In this document: piece after piece, positions 22,249 through 35,694 of the stretch | Layout of the letters: each line of letters begins with the position of its first letter | Numbering within the stretch: position 1 is the stretch's first letter | Translations under genes and position numbers: made by a program | The notes under the pieces: model-generated | Seen by the model: only the letters and a program-made list of their open reading frames with translations | Databases searched by the model: none | Told to the model about the DNA's origin: nothing | DNA from: Pleurodeles waltl | Taxonomy: Eukaryota > Chordata > Amphibia > Caudata > Salamandridae | Assembly (NCBI RefSeq): GCF_031143425.1 | Contig: NC_090444.1 | Coordinates: 1,352,040,323 to 1,352,104,322 of the forward strand | Reading direction: 5' to 3' | Length of the DNA stretch: 64,000 nt

Positions 22249-23254
22249 GGCCCTCATTCTGACCTTGGCGGTCTTTTCGCAAGACCGCCGAGTTACCGCC
22301 GCGGTGAAGACCGCCGACCGCGGCGGTATGCCGCTGTGCGCATTCTGACCGCTGGGAGCGTTCCGCCGGAAAACCGCCAGCAGCCACACTGGCGGTCGGC
22401 GGGAAAGTGGAGACTGGTCAACCTCCACCGCCACGCCAGCAGAACACCGCCCACAGAATTACGACCCACATTTCTGTGTGGCGGTCTTCTGTTGGCGGTC
22501 TTCTGTTGGCGGTCACCTCCCTATGGCTCCTGTCACCTCCCGGAGGACCAACGCACAAGGTAAGTTGATCGTCCGTGAGGGGAGGGGGTGGGGGGGTGTT
22601 GTGTGATGTGTGCGTGCATGGGGGTGTGCGTGGGAGTGTGTAGAGGGGGTGTGTGAGTGCGTGCATGCGGGCGGGGAGTGCTGCTGTGCCTATGGGCAAT
22701 GTGTGTAGTTCGGCGGGTGCGCATGTCGGCATGTATGTGTGCGGGTATGTGTCCCCGTTGTGTATGTGTGTGTGTAGGGGGTGTGTATATGTGCATGTAG
22801 GGGGTGTGTGCATGTCGGGGTGCGTGTATGTGCATGTCGGGGTGGGGGTGGGGAGGGGGTTCGTACCACCTCTGGGGGGTGGCAGGGGGGTGGAGGGTGT
22901 GGGGGGAGGACTCGGGGGGGCAGTGGAGGGTGGGGGAGACCCCTATCAGTGCCAGGGAAGGAATTCCCTGGCCCCGATAGTGCCTACCGCCATGGTTCGC
23001 ATGGCGGTTCCCGACCGCCAGAAACCGCGGCGGTAAGCAGGGTCATGATACCGTTGGCGGTCTTGGGTCGACCGCCGGACCGGAGTGCGCAGACTCCAGC
23101 CCGTCGGTCATGACCGCCTTGGCTGTCGGAGTGGGGAAGTGGCGGTCGGTCGCGGCGGTGACCGCCGCGGTCAGAATGCCATTTTTAATACCACCGGTCT
23201 GTTCGCGGTCCGACCGCCGTCTCTCCGCCGACCGCCAAGGTCAGAATGAGGGCC
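22249..23254. mobile_element. GC-rich Harbinger MITE, 1006 bp, GGCCCTCATTCTGACC ends
   Basis: Perfect 25-bp terminal inverted repeats (GGCCCTCATTCTGACC followed by TTGGCGGTC) and an exact TAT duplication (22246-22248 and 23255-23257). A second copy of the end motif (GCATTCTGACCGC) lies about 90 bp inside each end. Hairpins such as GGCGGTCTT/AAGACCGCC occur near the left end. The middle (22560-22960) is a GT/G-rich low-complexity tract that yields spurious ORFs on both strands. The ends are relatives of those of elements 2 and 3. Confidence 0.85.
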
Positions 23255-23257
23255 TAT

Positions 23258-25173
23258 GTATGGCCAGGAACCTTTGCCCATAAGCCAGGAACATTGAGTC
23301 AGATCCCCTTCCCCACACCCCACCTCCAGCTTAGGGAAATGACTTTATTATAGTTTAAGACAGTCAATTTTGATTTGGATCTTTGAGTTTTTGTACAAAA
23401 TTAAGAATTTGTTTTATGGACTGATTTTTGTTGACTCTTCTTGGACATTTTTTTATTACTCCCCTTTGTTCATTTACTTCTTCCTTTGATGCTTCCTGGC
23501 TTGTTTTTTTGCACTCTTTTCTCAAGCGTCAAAGAATTTGTGTGCAGCATTACAATGTCTTGGTAACATTTCACAATCTTATCCAAGACACAAGCTGCCT
23601 GTCGATCATTTGAGAGAGTTCTTTTAGGGAGAAACCTTTCTCATGTAAAGAAGCCTCCATTGCATAAAATCAACTCCCACACATTACACTGTTGGTGGAA
23701 AAAATTATCCTCGCGGTGCAAGTATAATGCAAGACTCTACTGAATCTGGCCCTTATCCTATTAATAGCTACCATTTGTGAAATCTATGTTGCCAGTCCTG
23801 GTTTGGTGGCATCCTCAAACCTGTAGTCTGTATTACCCAGCTGCACTTCTAATGTCTCCTGACAGGGTATGTGTTAGAGGATTTTTAAGGGATATGTAGG
23901 TGATGTGTGCCTAACAATGTAGGTATGGGCGGAGGACCAATATAGGTGAGTGACTGTAGGCTCGTTTTTAGTAAGCGAGAGGGGGGTTCATCAGTGATGT
24001 CAGAACGAGGCATCCCATATATCAGGATATGGTGCATTATAAAAAGGACAGCCTTCTCAAGGAGGGTGAGATGGAGACAGGATCCAGGTACCCTTCAAGG
24101 GGAAGTTAATGTCAGCTGAATCCTGGAGAACTTCTCCTTCAACCACCTTTCTCATCTTGCCACTTTTCTTAATAGGTGCATGCCTCTTCCCTTAATGCAT
24201 TCATAGAGTCTGACACCTGCTGCCATATGACTGCCTTCTAAATTCCACTGAGGTTTAATGGAGACAGTCCATGTAGTTGGTTTCAGTGTTTGTAAACAAA
24301 TGTAACTGTCTCCTCCTCATTGAATATCTCTTTGCCTTCAGAAGGTGAGTCTGCATTCTTCAGGGAGAATGTGGTGATTATAAGAATACAAAGGATGAAG
24401 AAGGAAACAACCAAGCCTGTGGTGTGGGCAATATTTATGTTGTTGGAAGGGAATGGGTGTCAGAGGTGCATGCTTTTGTTCAAGTGTTTATAATTCTATT
24501 CCTTTCCATGTGGATGTCACTGACCCAGCTGCAGAGGTCTCCTCCTAAATGAGAAGGTCTCCACTAAGAGTGCACAAAGGAAAATATGGTTATTAAGTTA
24601 TTATTGGTAACTTTTAGGTTGCAAATTATGTTTATGCAAACACCACCCTTTAAATTCAAGGGGTGGATACATGGAAATCTATACTTTCTATTAACTTTAC
24701 ACTCAGAAATGGTGGACAGCCCAAAGCAGTAAAGTTACTAAAAGTGTTAGAGTAGATTTACATATGAGTAAATCTACACATATACATTTACCTTCATGAG
24801 TAGGGCTCTAAATCTCCAACACCTAAATAGGTTCCAATGCCCAAAAACAGGGTAAATTGGTAAATCAATGCATCTGGCTTTTTTTTTTACATGAAAGTGT
24901 TCCTTCATTGATTGGTAATATCATGTGTCTGTGATTATGTGGATCAATGATTGGATGAAGGGAAGAATAAACTAAGTACAGATGATACATGATGGATGTA
25001 TGAGCGAGTAACTCATTTTTGGATAGTTGAATGGGCAAACATTCAGTATATAAAAAGATAACTATGAGAAATTTGGTTGATAGTTGACTTTGGTGTAAGC
25101 CCTGGTCAAGCAATAGCCACAATCCCTTGCAGGATGAACCATAAAAAATCTCTAATTTAACATGTGTGTACCC
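23258..25173. other. Spacer, no gene seen
   Basis: AT-rich with short ORFs. CTGAATCTGGCCC followed by TTA near 23745 resembles a MITE end, but no partner end was found. Confidence 0.4.
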
Positions 25174-26390
25174 CTGCGTAGCTTGGCACAAAAAGCAATC
25201 AGGCTTAACTCAGAGGCAATGTGTAAAGTATTTATGCACCACACAAACAGTAATAAAGTGAAAATACAATGCGAGAAAATTCACAACCGAATTTTGGAAA
25301 AATAGAGTAAATTATAATACGTTATTTGACATGAAAATGACAAACATCCACTCAGTAGAACCAGAGTTATGCATTTTTTAAGTTTAAGGTTCAAAATAGC
25401 ACGTACAAGATCAAAGTGCCAACTGGAGACATATGGTCAAAGTCGAAAGTTAAGTCCAACCATGACAGAGTGCAGTTCAGATACAAGAAGTGGATTAAGC
25501 CCGGTCATCACTTACCTTCAGACTTAGAAAAAGCTTAAAAGAAGAATGTCTGAGATGGTAAAAATGCAGCAAGGCAAGGCAGCAGGAGTGTCTCAGGGGA
25601 AAATGTTGTTGTCGGATAGCCATATGAAGCCACAGTGAAGATTTTTACCTTCAGACTTTGTTGCCACAATGGAAGTCGAAAATCTCCAGGGTAACGAATC
25701 AGACGGCTGTAGCCAAAGACAGTTCCACAAGATCGGATAGCCACTGAAACAAATTTGCTGTTGTGGGGAAGAAAGTAGAAGAAGCTGTGAAGTCAATCTG
25801 ACTAGTGATGCACCTTGAGTGGATAGGTGAACAGGGTGTTCCCGGTCTTCTTTTGGTTCTCAGAGCACTTTTTGGCCAAATAGTATCCTTAGTTTGGGAA
25901 ATTGGCCACCTGGGCACTTTTAGCACCACAAATAAGGGTTCAGGAGTGGATGGAGACTTCTTGGCAGTGCAAGACTCGCTCAGGCTGGGTCCAGGTGTAG
26001 GTTAAAGATGGTGGGAGCCTGTTATGCCCCTGTGTCTCTGAACAGGAGGCCAGCAAACTAGCCCTTGCAATCACTTCTGGTAATCCTGGGTGCAGGTATA
26101 GATGCAGGGATGGTCTCTGAGGGTTCAAGGCAGGCTCAAGGTAGCAAAGTAGTCCTTTCAGGTACAGCATCAGTCTGCCAGAGTGCACAGAAAGCCATGG
26201 CAGCAGGAAATCCTCTGAGAGTCATTTTGCAGGTCCAGTAGTGAACTGAAAAGTAGGTCTGAAGGTCCTATTTTTATACCCTGGTACCCTTCTCCTGGAA
26301 GGTGGGAGAAGCTTCCTTAAAGTTCTTGGAATTTCCTGACTGCCCTGCCCTGGCTCTGTCAATAGGACCCTTTGAACTTGAGTTAGTTCC
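25174..26390. mobile_element. Diverged relative of the LTR-like unit
   Basis: The start (TAGCTTGGCAC, GGCAATGTGTAAAGTAT, ACAGTAATAAAGTGAAAA) matches, in the same order, the reverse complement of about 11560-11440 in the LTR-like unit at 9536-11663, so the two copies lie in opposite orientation. The outermost 5' part (AGAAATTGGGTC block) is missing here and the right limit is approximate. No coding sequence. Confidence 0.45.
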
Positions 26391-27289
26391 CCCAATTAAT
26401 AGCTTCATTTCACATTTCATATTTTATGCATTTTAGCTGTACTGCTTTTAACTATGACATTTTACACAAATTTTTGCATGATAATCTTCTATGGATATGT
26501 GGTATGAGTTGCTTGATTAGTTAGCCTTTGCATGACATGTAATCAGTACTTTCTGTTTAGGACTAGGAAAACTGTATACAATATCCTAGTTCTTGTTTTC
26601 CCTGTTCAGGAGACAGCGTCTAACATCTAGACACAGCAATGCATCAGAGTTGTGCTTCCAACACGGTATGGCTTTATTATGTAAATGATATACTGACCCA
26701 GAGGGGGCAGAGGGCACTCCAGCCATGTCTATCATGGGAAGAATGCTGTGTTCGACATGCAGCTCTGCTGGTGCTAATCTACTAGTTCCAGAGAGGATTG
26801 CCATCCTCACCGCAGGCCAACTCCTGACACTATATTCAGGTATGGGGCTAGGACTAATGCCTTAGATCGGGCCAGGCAGAAGGGTACACCAGCAATGCTG
26901 TCAGCAAAGTCTCAGGGTTAGAGAGGAAACTGTGGAACATTTAGAACTTCTAGAATGCAGTTACCATGGTTGGATTATTCATTGTCTTCACCATGTTTAT
27001 AATGCTGGTTACTTTGCTTTGTTTCATCTGCCTGATTATCGCAATTCATTTGTTTTGTGTAAGATTAATATATTAAAAACTCAGTTCACATATCTTTTGT
27101 GTTTCGCCCGGGCATGCATGAGTAATACAACGAAAGGGGGAGATCTGTTTCAACAACTTCCCAGGAGAGTCAGAGTGTCATGTTCAGGTTGTCATAATCA
27201 CCTTCTACCCTGGTAGATTAAGGGTTCAGATGAGGCACTCTGAGCTAGCCAGGACCTGGGACGATGGTTTCTGGCAGTGTGGAAGGACT
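26391..27289. other. Spacer, no gene seen
   Basis: No supported gene. The 94-codon ORF at 26932-27216 lacks a recognisable domain. Confidence 0.4.
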
Positions 27290-27764
27290 TAGGGCCTGAT
27301 TTAAATCTTGGTGGTAATACCGCTGTCTCACCGGAGCAGAGGATCCGATTATTCAGTCAAGTCGACAGAATTCCAACCGATGTATTTAGATACATTGCTG
27401 CTGATCCACCAGCCACCTTGATGGAGTGCTCTTCCTAGCCGTCAGGCAGATGTGCACCCGCCGACCATATTAAGATTTTGTTCTGGTGGCAGATTTCTCA
27501 AGGAGGGAGACCGTCGCAGGAGCAAATGTACATTGTACAATGGCAGAGGCCATGGCAACAAGGCACGTAACACTCACTCCATGGAAATTAGCCATATATG
27601 GCCAACTGCATTCAACAACACACTACATATATGCCATGATCCATTGCCATTCCACTTCAACACAAGTACATGCAGAAAACAAACAATGCAATATACCCTG
27701 AAACAAAATATATACGCCCATTGATACGACACCTACCTGCAGCACCACCACACCTACCAATACA

Positions 27765-27990
27765 ATGACACACTTATCTACACAAACACACTCACACAAA
27801 AGCACATCCACACACATCACAATAACCACAACACAAAAAAATGCTCACCTGAATGTTGCACACAGCAACACAACACACAACCAAACATACACAACAAAAA
27901 TCAGACCCACATGGAAATGGCACACAGACAGACACAACCACATCACCCACTCCAGCTCCTTCTGTCTCAAACAGCTAATCCACTCACACA
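27765..27990. repeat. CA-rich low-complexity tract
   Basis: Runs of ACACA and CACAA. A comparable CA-rich tract follows transposase exon 1 in elements 2 and 3 (36330-36410 and 50255-50340), so this may mark the corresponding intron of element 4. Its 103-codon ORF is compositional. Confidence 0.4.
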
Positions 27991-28455
27991 CACATACACG
28001 TACTGACTCACATCCACAACTGGAAGCACAATATGACACTTACAGGTCCAATTGCAAAGTGCACCCATGGACATAGTGTAAACTGTGTTATTATTTCTAT
28101 TTTGGTGCATGCATTTATTTGGTAATGAATACTTAAACCAAATTAAACAATTGTGTATGTCATCGATTTGTGACATATATTGATGTGCCCCCATTAATGT
28201 CTGATATAGATGTTTTACAGAAATATGCATGTCACAAGTGTTTTTTTTCAAATATTACTGTTACATATATTTCTGCAGTGGTCCCGAGCTAATGTGAAGT
28301 GACCAACCAACGTACAAAAGTAATGAGGAATGCTTACCCTCTAGTCTGGCGACAACTGAGTTGTGTGTCCTCAGTGGTCAAGTGGCAGCAGCAAGGCAAG
28401 GTCTTGTCCAGTTGTGTGCAGTCAAAAATGGAAGTGGAAACAGGAAAAAAGGCTA

Positions 28456-28640
28456 GGGCCTGATTCAGATGTTGGCGGTAACGGTCCCGCAGTTGACATT
28501 GCGACTGGAAACCCACCTGCCGTTGTGATGGTCCACCCACCCTATTTACATGTCAGTGGGAGCATAGGCAAAAGACCGCAGACAGCCCGTAATCACCGCC
28601 AAGAAACTTCACCTGCATCGACAGCACCATAGGCAAAAGT
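28456..28640 (+). repeat. Second Harbinger-like terminus inside element 4
   Basis: GGGCCTGATTCAGATGTTGG then CGGTAACGGTCC resembles the start at 27293 in the same orientation. It may be the true left end of element 4 or the start of a separate MITE; a matching right end was not found. Confidence 0.35.
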
Positions 28641-30530
28641 GGCTAGCAGCAGGATGACAGCCCCTTTTCCTGCCATGCCAATCACGATGTGTATTCCCAC
28701 CTATGCAACTGTGACGGCTAAACCTCCACACCTGAGTTGGCAGATTGGGAGTTTTTTTACATGGTGGGGCTGCAAGCATAAACTTAAAACAATACGACAT
28801 AGCAGGTGCAACCATCCACCATCCTGGGTATCTCCCGCCCCCAAAACACTGCTTGGCACTTCAGAAGACGTGCCTCTAGGCATCTCTTGTCGTTTAAGTA
28901 ATACCATGTCCATTGAGATCATTGTCCAAGCAGCTGTGAATGTCCTGAATAAGTGCCAAGGTTAGGCCCCTTTATTCTGCCCAACACAGCCATATTTTGT
29001 GGTGTTTTTAAGGGCAGCTTATTGCCTGGTACACAAGAATCCCATTCCCTATATGATGATCTAGTCCTCATTTCCTCGCTCTGAGAGATGGAACATTGTG
29101 TGATTTGCAGGCCTGTGCGATTTCTCTTTTAGCTGTGACAAGGCCCAGGAAGAGGAGCACCCACTTGCATCTGGTGCCTCCTAAACCATCTTTAAAATGA
29201 AGCAATACCAGTTTGGGGTCTAGCGGGATGGACCAGGACAGCATATCACCCAGACAGCCAGTGACTCCCCTTCAAAAGAGAGCTAGTGTTGTGCATTCCC
29301 ATACCATGTACAGAAATGTGTCCTCCGCTCTCTGGTATCGAGGGACAGCAGAGACTCTATCATCCCCATGCACCATGGCCGGAGTCTTGTGTAATAGGCT
29401 CTGTGTAAGTATAGAAACTCAATTTTTAACACTTTCCACATATCCTGCCACCATTAATCCAATGTTACCCGTCCTGCCATTGCTCCTATAAAGGTCCAAG
29501 ATGGAAATCAACCCGATCATCTGCAAACGGAAGGTAAGTCACAGACATTCCTTTTTCCTCAGAGTTGTAGCATCACAGTTATACTGGACTCTTGCATGAT
29601 TCAATAATTTGTACAAAATCTACAATAATGCTGATGTGTAATGTTGTATTCAGAAAATGTATCAGAACAGACCTCGAGATATAACTAGCACCCACCAATC
29701 TGGTATGGACTGCCTTTATGGCAATGGACACCTACACAGAAAGCCTCAACAAACAGAAATAGAAATGTGTCAGCACAGTGTGTGCAATGACCTCAACCTG
29801 CAATACCATCAACTTAAACAGTATACCCAATTACACTAGAGCATGCTAGAAGTGGGTGTACACAGAAGGTACTACAAATCGTACTGGTAAGTTGAAAATA
29901 CAGCAGAGATATATGAAGGTCACATGGCCCATTGGTGTGTTCAATATATCACAAACATAAGATCACATGTAACTGTAAAGTGCCAGGTTCCCTTTCTAAT
30001 GCATATGTGCATATTATTGGCACGTCATGCCAACGTAAAGACACATGCATTCTCCAGTCACAAAAACAGAAACATATATCATTATGGTGTAAGTGTCCAG
30101 TAACAACATGAATGCGTGCACCAAATGTATTATGTCCATCATAAATGTACACCACTAATGTATTTTTTTTTAAACAGTCTACAATATACAACCTGTGCTT
30201 TTCACTCTCACAAATGAGAGTAAGTGCATGGCACACACATTAGCAGAAAGAAAATCATCAGCAAACAATTAATATCAATCACAAAATAAGGTCAGGACAA
30301 AGGTATTCTAAAAAACAGTTTTAGCGAAATGAGATAACTCTCTCAGAAGTCACTTAAATTAAACTGCACAGAAAAAAACAAAGGCACAAGGCCAATAGTC
30401 CATTGTGTGGGTGCATGCCCACAAATTGGCTCCTAATGTCACTGCCAAAATAAACCTCCTCTGGAAGGGGCATCTATGGGGCAGAGAGCAGGTACCTCAC
30501 TGATCCTACTGTGAGGAAGGTCCTTGGATT
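28641..30530. other. Interior of element 4, non-coding
   Basis: Corresponds in position to the transposase intron of element 2, but I could not identify exon 1. A short ATG reading MEINPIICKRK ends at a GTAAGT donor at about 29534, but its phase does not match exon 2 at 33382. Confidence 0.3.
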
Positions 30531-30534
30531 TGGG

Positions 30535-30745
30535 AGAGCATGTTTGGGTTTGGGAGGGGTGGTTTTGGATTTGGAGGGGTGGGTAGGGCTTGGTTGGGAT
30601 TTGGAAGGGGAGGGTTGGGATTTAGGAAGGGTGGAATGATGTTTAGGAGGGGTGGATTTCCATTTGGAAGGGGTGGTTTTGGAGGTGGAAGGGATGGAAA
30701 GACCTTTGGGAGGGGTGGTGTTGGGTTTGGAAGGGGTCAGCGCCA
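30535..30745. repeat. G-rich minisatellite, roughly 27-bp period
   Basis: Imperfect repeats of TTTGGGAGGGGTGG type lie just past the stop of protein B. The plus-strand translation looks like FG/GRGG repeats, but this comes from the DNA repeat. Confidence 0.6.
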
Positions 30746-30797
30746 GAGAAAAAGTAGGTCCTCCATAGGAAAATGGGTAGGGTGGTCTTCATGGAGT

Positions 30798-32692
30798 TCA
30801 ATTTGGGAGGTAGAGGAAGTGGCTGTTGTGCGTGTGTGTGTTGAAGTCTGGTGTATGTGTTGTATCTTTAGATTTGTGTCTCTTACTGATTGTCTGTTGG
30901 GTGGGTGAATGTGGTTGTTTGGGTCCAGTAGTGGTGGGTGTTGTATCTGTGGATGTGCTGGTGGTGGGGTGTGTGGTTGTGTCGTGGTGGGTGCACTGAT
31001 TTAGGGTTGAGCTTGTGGTGTGTTTGGGTGTTAGTAAAGTGGTGGGTGTTGTGTCTGTGGATATGCTGGTGGTGGGGGTGGGTGTTTGTGTTGTGGTGGG
31101 TGTGATGCCTGTGGTGGTGCTTGTGGGGGTGGTGTGTGTGGTGTCTGCATGTGTGTCTGTGCCTGTGTTTTTTGCTGTGTTGGGATGTGATGCTTGTGGT
31201 TGTTGTTGTGGGTGCGTGCATATGTTAGTGTGTGCTTGGATAGGGGTGGGTTGAGTGATTTGGGAAGGGGGGTGGAGTGAGAGTGTGGGCACAAGGTTGG
31301 GTTGGGTGGGAGGCTGCAGCCAAGGAGGAGGCAAGACCCTGGTATACCGATTTAAGCCAGATAGGGCATTGTGAATACCATCAAGGTAAATCAGCATCTG
31401 GGTGCTCTGGGCAGCCAGTACCTGGGTGGCATTCAGAAGTGTGGTCTGGCCTACAGCATTTGTCTGTAAAAGTTCTACAGCCTCCTGAATGAGCACAGCC
31501 TGGGACACCGTGGCAGGGGCAGAGGTGCCTGCAGCATAGGTGATGATTACCCTTTTGGGGGGGGGTGGCTACGGCCAACTGTGGGGGAATAAAGGGGGTT
31601 GGAGATTGGAATGGGGCAAACAAAGACGCAGGTGTCACAGTCACTCCAGGGTCCATCCCACTAGGGACTGGTCTTCATTGGAGGCCTCTAAGGCAGATGT
31701 TGAATCACTCATGGCCTCCTGACTAGTCACCTCACCCTCATCTCATGAGCAACATCAATACTTGCTAGCTACTCATGTTACCTAATCAGGCCTACAACAT
31801 CATCTTGGCCAGAGGTATGCAAGCTACCCTGTTGTGATGGCCACCCCTGATTACTGACTCATTGTGAGTTACTAAAGGCCAAAAAACCTATGCAATACTT
31901 GCACACAATCCCACACACAGCTACATTGGCTTCCTGACTAAACTCCCAAGAGTCAGAACCCATGGTCTGCATCACATACAGTAACTAAGGGCACAATCGA
32001 AAGGATGCTATGTGTCAGTGAGAGCAGAGATGTGTGGTATGTATGAACAAGTGTGTGTTGGAATGGGACAAACTGGGATGGATGATTGTGAGCCGAGTCA
32101 TCTGAACTTGCTGCACATACACTAACGTTACCCATATGTCTCTCCATGACAGGTTTAAACAATACAGAGCATCCTAATACACATTATTTGTTGGAATCCC
32201 AGTAGACAGTACAGCATCAGACCACTCCAGACCCTCTATATTTTGCCCTCAACATCACTATCATTTCAACATTGGCTGTATGTGGTCAGTCATACTACGG
32301 GAACACTGTCTACTGGCCACTGGTTGTCTGTGGCCTGCCATTTGTGGTGAAATAGGATTTGTGTGTTACATGTACACATATTAAAGCTTCTACTTTCAGG
32401 TGAATTTACATTGCAATGCACAGGCATTTCAGACAGTGGCAAAAAAACAATCTGTCCAAGCTACATCGTTTTGTCAACTCCAATAACAACACTTCCCCCA
32501 TTATTAAAAAGGAAAAAATTACTGTGTATCAGAAACAAAGCTGTTACTCAGTCAGACATTCCTCAATCAGACATGTACCTGTTTCTCTGGGGTCCCATAG
32601 ATCTGACTGTCCAGGAACAGGACCTCCCTGGGAAGGAGCTCCAGCTCCTCTGAGCTGAAGGCAAGGGCTATGTCACCTGCTTTGTCCGGCAT
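30798..32692 (-). pseudogene. SANT protein B remnant, element 4
   Basis: Exon 1 is complement 32579-32692 (114 nt, ATG at 32692). It reads AFSSEELELLPREVLFLDSQ then IYGTPEKQ and ends at a GTACAT donor. Length, phase and pattern equal those of protein B exon 1 in elements 2 and 3. The last exon (about 31740 to 30798) carries an acidic piece, then AVELLQTNAVGQTTLLNATQ and LIYLDGIHNALSGLNR, aligned to EEAIDLLRSLTIGQSTIVNA and FLEGIHSGQAALHR of element 2. It then runs into a Thr/Pro-rich tail that is open to the stop at 30798. Stops and frame changes break the acidic part, and the middle SANT exon was not found, so the gene is dead. Confidence 0.6.
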
Positions 32693-33381
32693 CCTGGCTC
32701 CCAGAGGTTGGTAACAGCATTAAAAAATTAGGAGGTGTTGGCTGCAGTGTTAGGAGGAAAGTGAGTGTTTTTTCACAATGCAGCGTAAAAGTACACAGCA
32801 GATACAGCCATTGGCATAGCCATCACACATGTTAGCCTATGGTAGGGCCTGTCATGGAAGGTAACATCTACTACAAGGTCAAATTCCACCCCCGGCTGGC
32901 GGGTAGCCAATGTCCTTGACAGCAAGGTCAAGCAGCTGCCATTTTAGTGTTTATAGCTGTGCATTTTTCATTTGTTAGTGTGTCACCAGCAATCACAATG
33001 GAGGCTAGAGGATTTCTAAATGTCAGATATGAACTACACCTTTCTTGGCAAGATTTTACACAATAAAATGTGAACCGTGACTGTGCTTGACACCAATAGT
33101 GCCGCAGGTGAAATACTACCTCTGTTGAAGGTATTTTTTAAAACAAATGTTTAAAAAAAAATGATGTACAAATAATACAATTCAAATGTTTTATTTCCAA
33201 ATAATGAAAAAAAAAAGAATTAAGATGTTAAAAAATGTTTTGAGGTCCAAATATTTGACGTTAATGTGTGTACATGTATTACCTAATGACATCTCTACTG
33301 TTACCAAGAAGTCAGGTGCATTCTGGCATTAAAAGTATAGTGTGATCATTTTGTCTACTATTTCCTTTTTCATAAATACAG

Positions 33382-34476
33382 AGATATGAGCTCAGCCATG
33401 GGTAGGAGGCAAGTGCCTCAGGTGTTCCGCCCATTTCCAAAACTTGCCACAATGGAGGAAAGGGATGTCATCAATCAATATCGTCAAATAGGAAAACTAT
33501 CCTGAATTTGCAGTTGGAGCCTGATCTCCTCCCTCCCAATATGAATCCAACAGCCATAAAACCTGTAGTGAAACTCATGACAATACTGCATTTTGTTTCA
33601 ACTGGCACCTTTCAGTACACTGTGGCAATATCTGGGGACATGTCCCAGCCAACTTTCAGTGGTGTGCTACAGGAAGTCCTTGACACGTTGATGAAAAACA
33701 TCAACAGCTGTATCCAATTCCCACACCAACAGAATTTAGCCCCCATGAAGGGAGAACTTTATGCAATATATGACACGCATATTGCCTTAGTGCAATCACA
33801 TGCAAGGGAAGAGGTCTACCACAATTGAAAGAAGTTACATTCCATCAATGTGCAAGTTGTCTGCTTACCAGACTTATACATCTCAAGTGTGTATGCCTGC
33901 TCCCTGACTGAACAAATGATTCATTCGTACTACAGAACAGAAACGTACCCATGCAGATGTCGCAGCTTGGACCAGAGAAGGCCTAGCTTGTTGGTAAGTA
34001 CAATTTGACTTGAGGATTTTTGCCTGAATCCTAGTTTAGGAAGGGACAATGGCTTGATATGTGAGTAATCTGTTGATGTGTTGCTTCTGTGTAGAAGACC
34101 CATCATAACTTAACCATCCGTGGTTATTGACACTACTAAGGAATCCTACAATGTCAGGGGAAGTCCACTTCAGTGAGGCCCATGGAAGAACACGGAGGCC
34201 AGTGGAGAGCGGGCTTTCGGGCTCCTGAATGCCAGGTTTAGGTACCTGGATAAGCCCATTGGAACCTTCCTCTACACACCCGATAATACGTGCCAAATCA
34301 CGGTTGCATAATGCATTCTCCATAACATCGATCTGTAGAGGAGTATTCCTGTAATTGCAGTGGAGGGAGACCATGATGAGCCCCTGGGTGAGGATGTTGA
34401 AATGCTCAATGAAGATGACAGCGGTGAAGAAGGAGTTGGCACACGTCAAGATGTAATTGAATGCTTCTTCACCTGA
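33382..34476 (+). pseudogene. HARBI1-like transposase pseudogene, element 4
   Basis: The exon begins after AAATACAG at 33381 with one base completing a codon, the same phase as in element 2, and reads RRQVPQVFRPFPKLATMEER. A frameshift follows near 33495. The block 33508-33828 has the helical region (QLEPDLLPPN, LHFVSTGTFQYTVAIS) but part of the GAIDGTH motif is lost. A GTAAGT donor at 33994 marks the conserved catalytic intron. After a damaged stretch, EAHGRTRRPVE and an acidic C-terminus ending VIECFFT (TGA at 34474-34476) follow. Several stops and indels make it non-functional. Confidence 0.75.
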
Positions 34477-35694
34477 GATTAAGTTTATGTTTACAAATTG
34501 TAACCTCCAATGTCAGCACAACTTGTGACATAGGGAACATATCAGTCTGCTATGGGAATTTGTTAGGAATGGTCAGTGTAAGAAACACAGATGTTAGTGG
34601 ATCAGAGTTTCCCTACATGAAGGACTGATAATTGACAGAGATTAACTATGCTTTTGATAAGTATGTGTCCTCATAACTTGTCAATTGAGTTTGATTTGAT
34701 ATGTGGTAAATTTAATTTTCCCTTGTTATTCTGGTACAGCGTCCTTCACCGTGTCATCTTCATTTGGACACTTCAAAGTTGTGACATTTGCAGTGATATG
34801 TTGTTTGACAGTACAAAGTCAACATGTGTTGATCCTGTTGGAGACACTTACTTGGGATGGACAAATCTTTTACAGAGACAACTTGCACTCTGATAGTATA
34901 GAAATTTAGAACATTGTATCAGACCTGTTTTCTGTGTGATGCTGCCCTCAAGCAATATGTACCACATTACTTGCTCAAACCATATGTGAATGCCAAGCCC
35001 TAGCATACTATTCTTCCTTCACGCTGGCTAAATCTTCAATTTGTGGACAGTGGAGGTAGCTGCTGATGGGACTCCTCATAGGTGATAGAATGTTTTGTTA
35101 GCATACCACTAAATGGTGAATGTGTCATTGCACCAGATACTGCCACAGTGTCCTGTACTGGTCATTTGGCCTCAAATGTTTCAATTGCCATGATGTAGAT
35201 GTTTGGTTTTACTTATGTAGGATTCCTATTGTGAGGGCAGGATATATGGCTCCAACTGAGGTCATGCATCAATGATAGTTTGCCAATTTTATTTGATCCC
35301 ATTGCATAGTCCCTTCCACCATTGTTGCAAGGTCATGGAGCATACAACCCTGAATGGCGCACACTGTTGGGGTTAGGCCTTGTTGTTGAAACCTAGATTT
35401 CATTTCTTCAAGGATTTATTGCCAACATATGGAAGTTCAAATACATTCTGATTTCAGTTTGTTTTCTTTGAATAAAATGGATAACACTTTTCCCCTTTGT
35501 CATTTTTAACATTTTTTTCTGCCAATGAATGTCTGACAACATGATGGTTGAAGTCAGGCATGACAAAGGAACTGCCATAAATAATCCAACAAGAGTCTTT
35601 TAGGCTGTGTCCCTAACATTTATTTGATTGACACAAAATAACAGTAAGGTGAATCAAAAAATATGAAGTAAACAAATAAAATCTGGAAGTAGAG
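34477..35694. other. Convergent intergenic region of element 4
   Basis: AT-rich, between the convergent transposase and protein A remnants. AATAAA near 35473 on + and the inverse of AATAAA near 35617-35622 are plausible poly(A) signals for the two genes. Confidence 0.4.

Noticed and set aside
22653..23113. ORFs inside the GC-rich MITE
   Set aside because: GT-rich low complexity within an element bounded by perfect terminal repeats; no domain.
27765..28076. 103-codon Thr/His-rich ORF
   Set aside because: Follows from a CA-rich tract; no counterpart protein in elements 2 or 3.
29480..29540. Transposase exon 1 of element 4 (MEINPIICKRK before GTAAGT)
   Set aside because: The phase does not fit exon 2 at 33382 and the Arg-rich pattern is missing.
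30540..30908. FG/GRGG-repeat protein resembling a nucleoporin
   Set aside because: Comes from a G-rich minisatellite, antisense and 3' to protein B; there is no conserved flanking domain.
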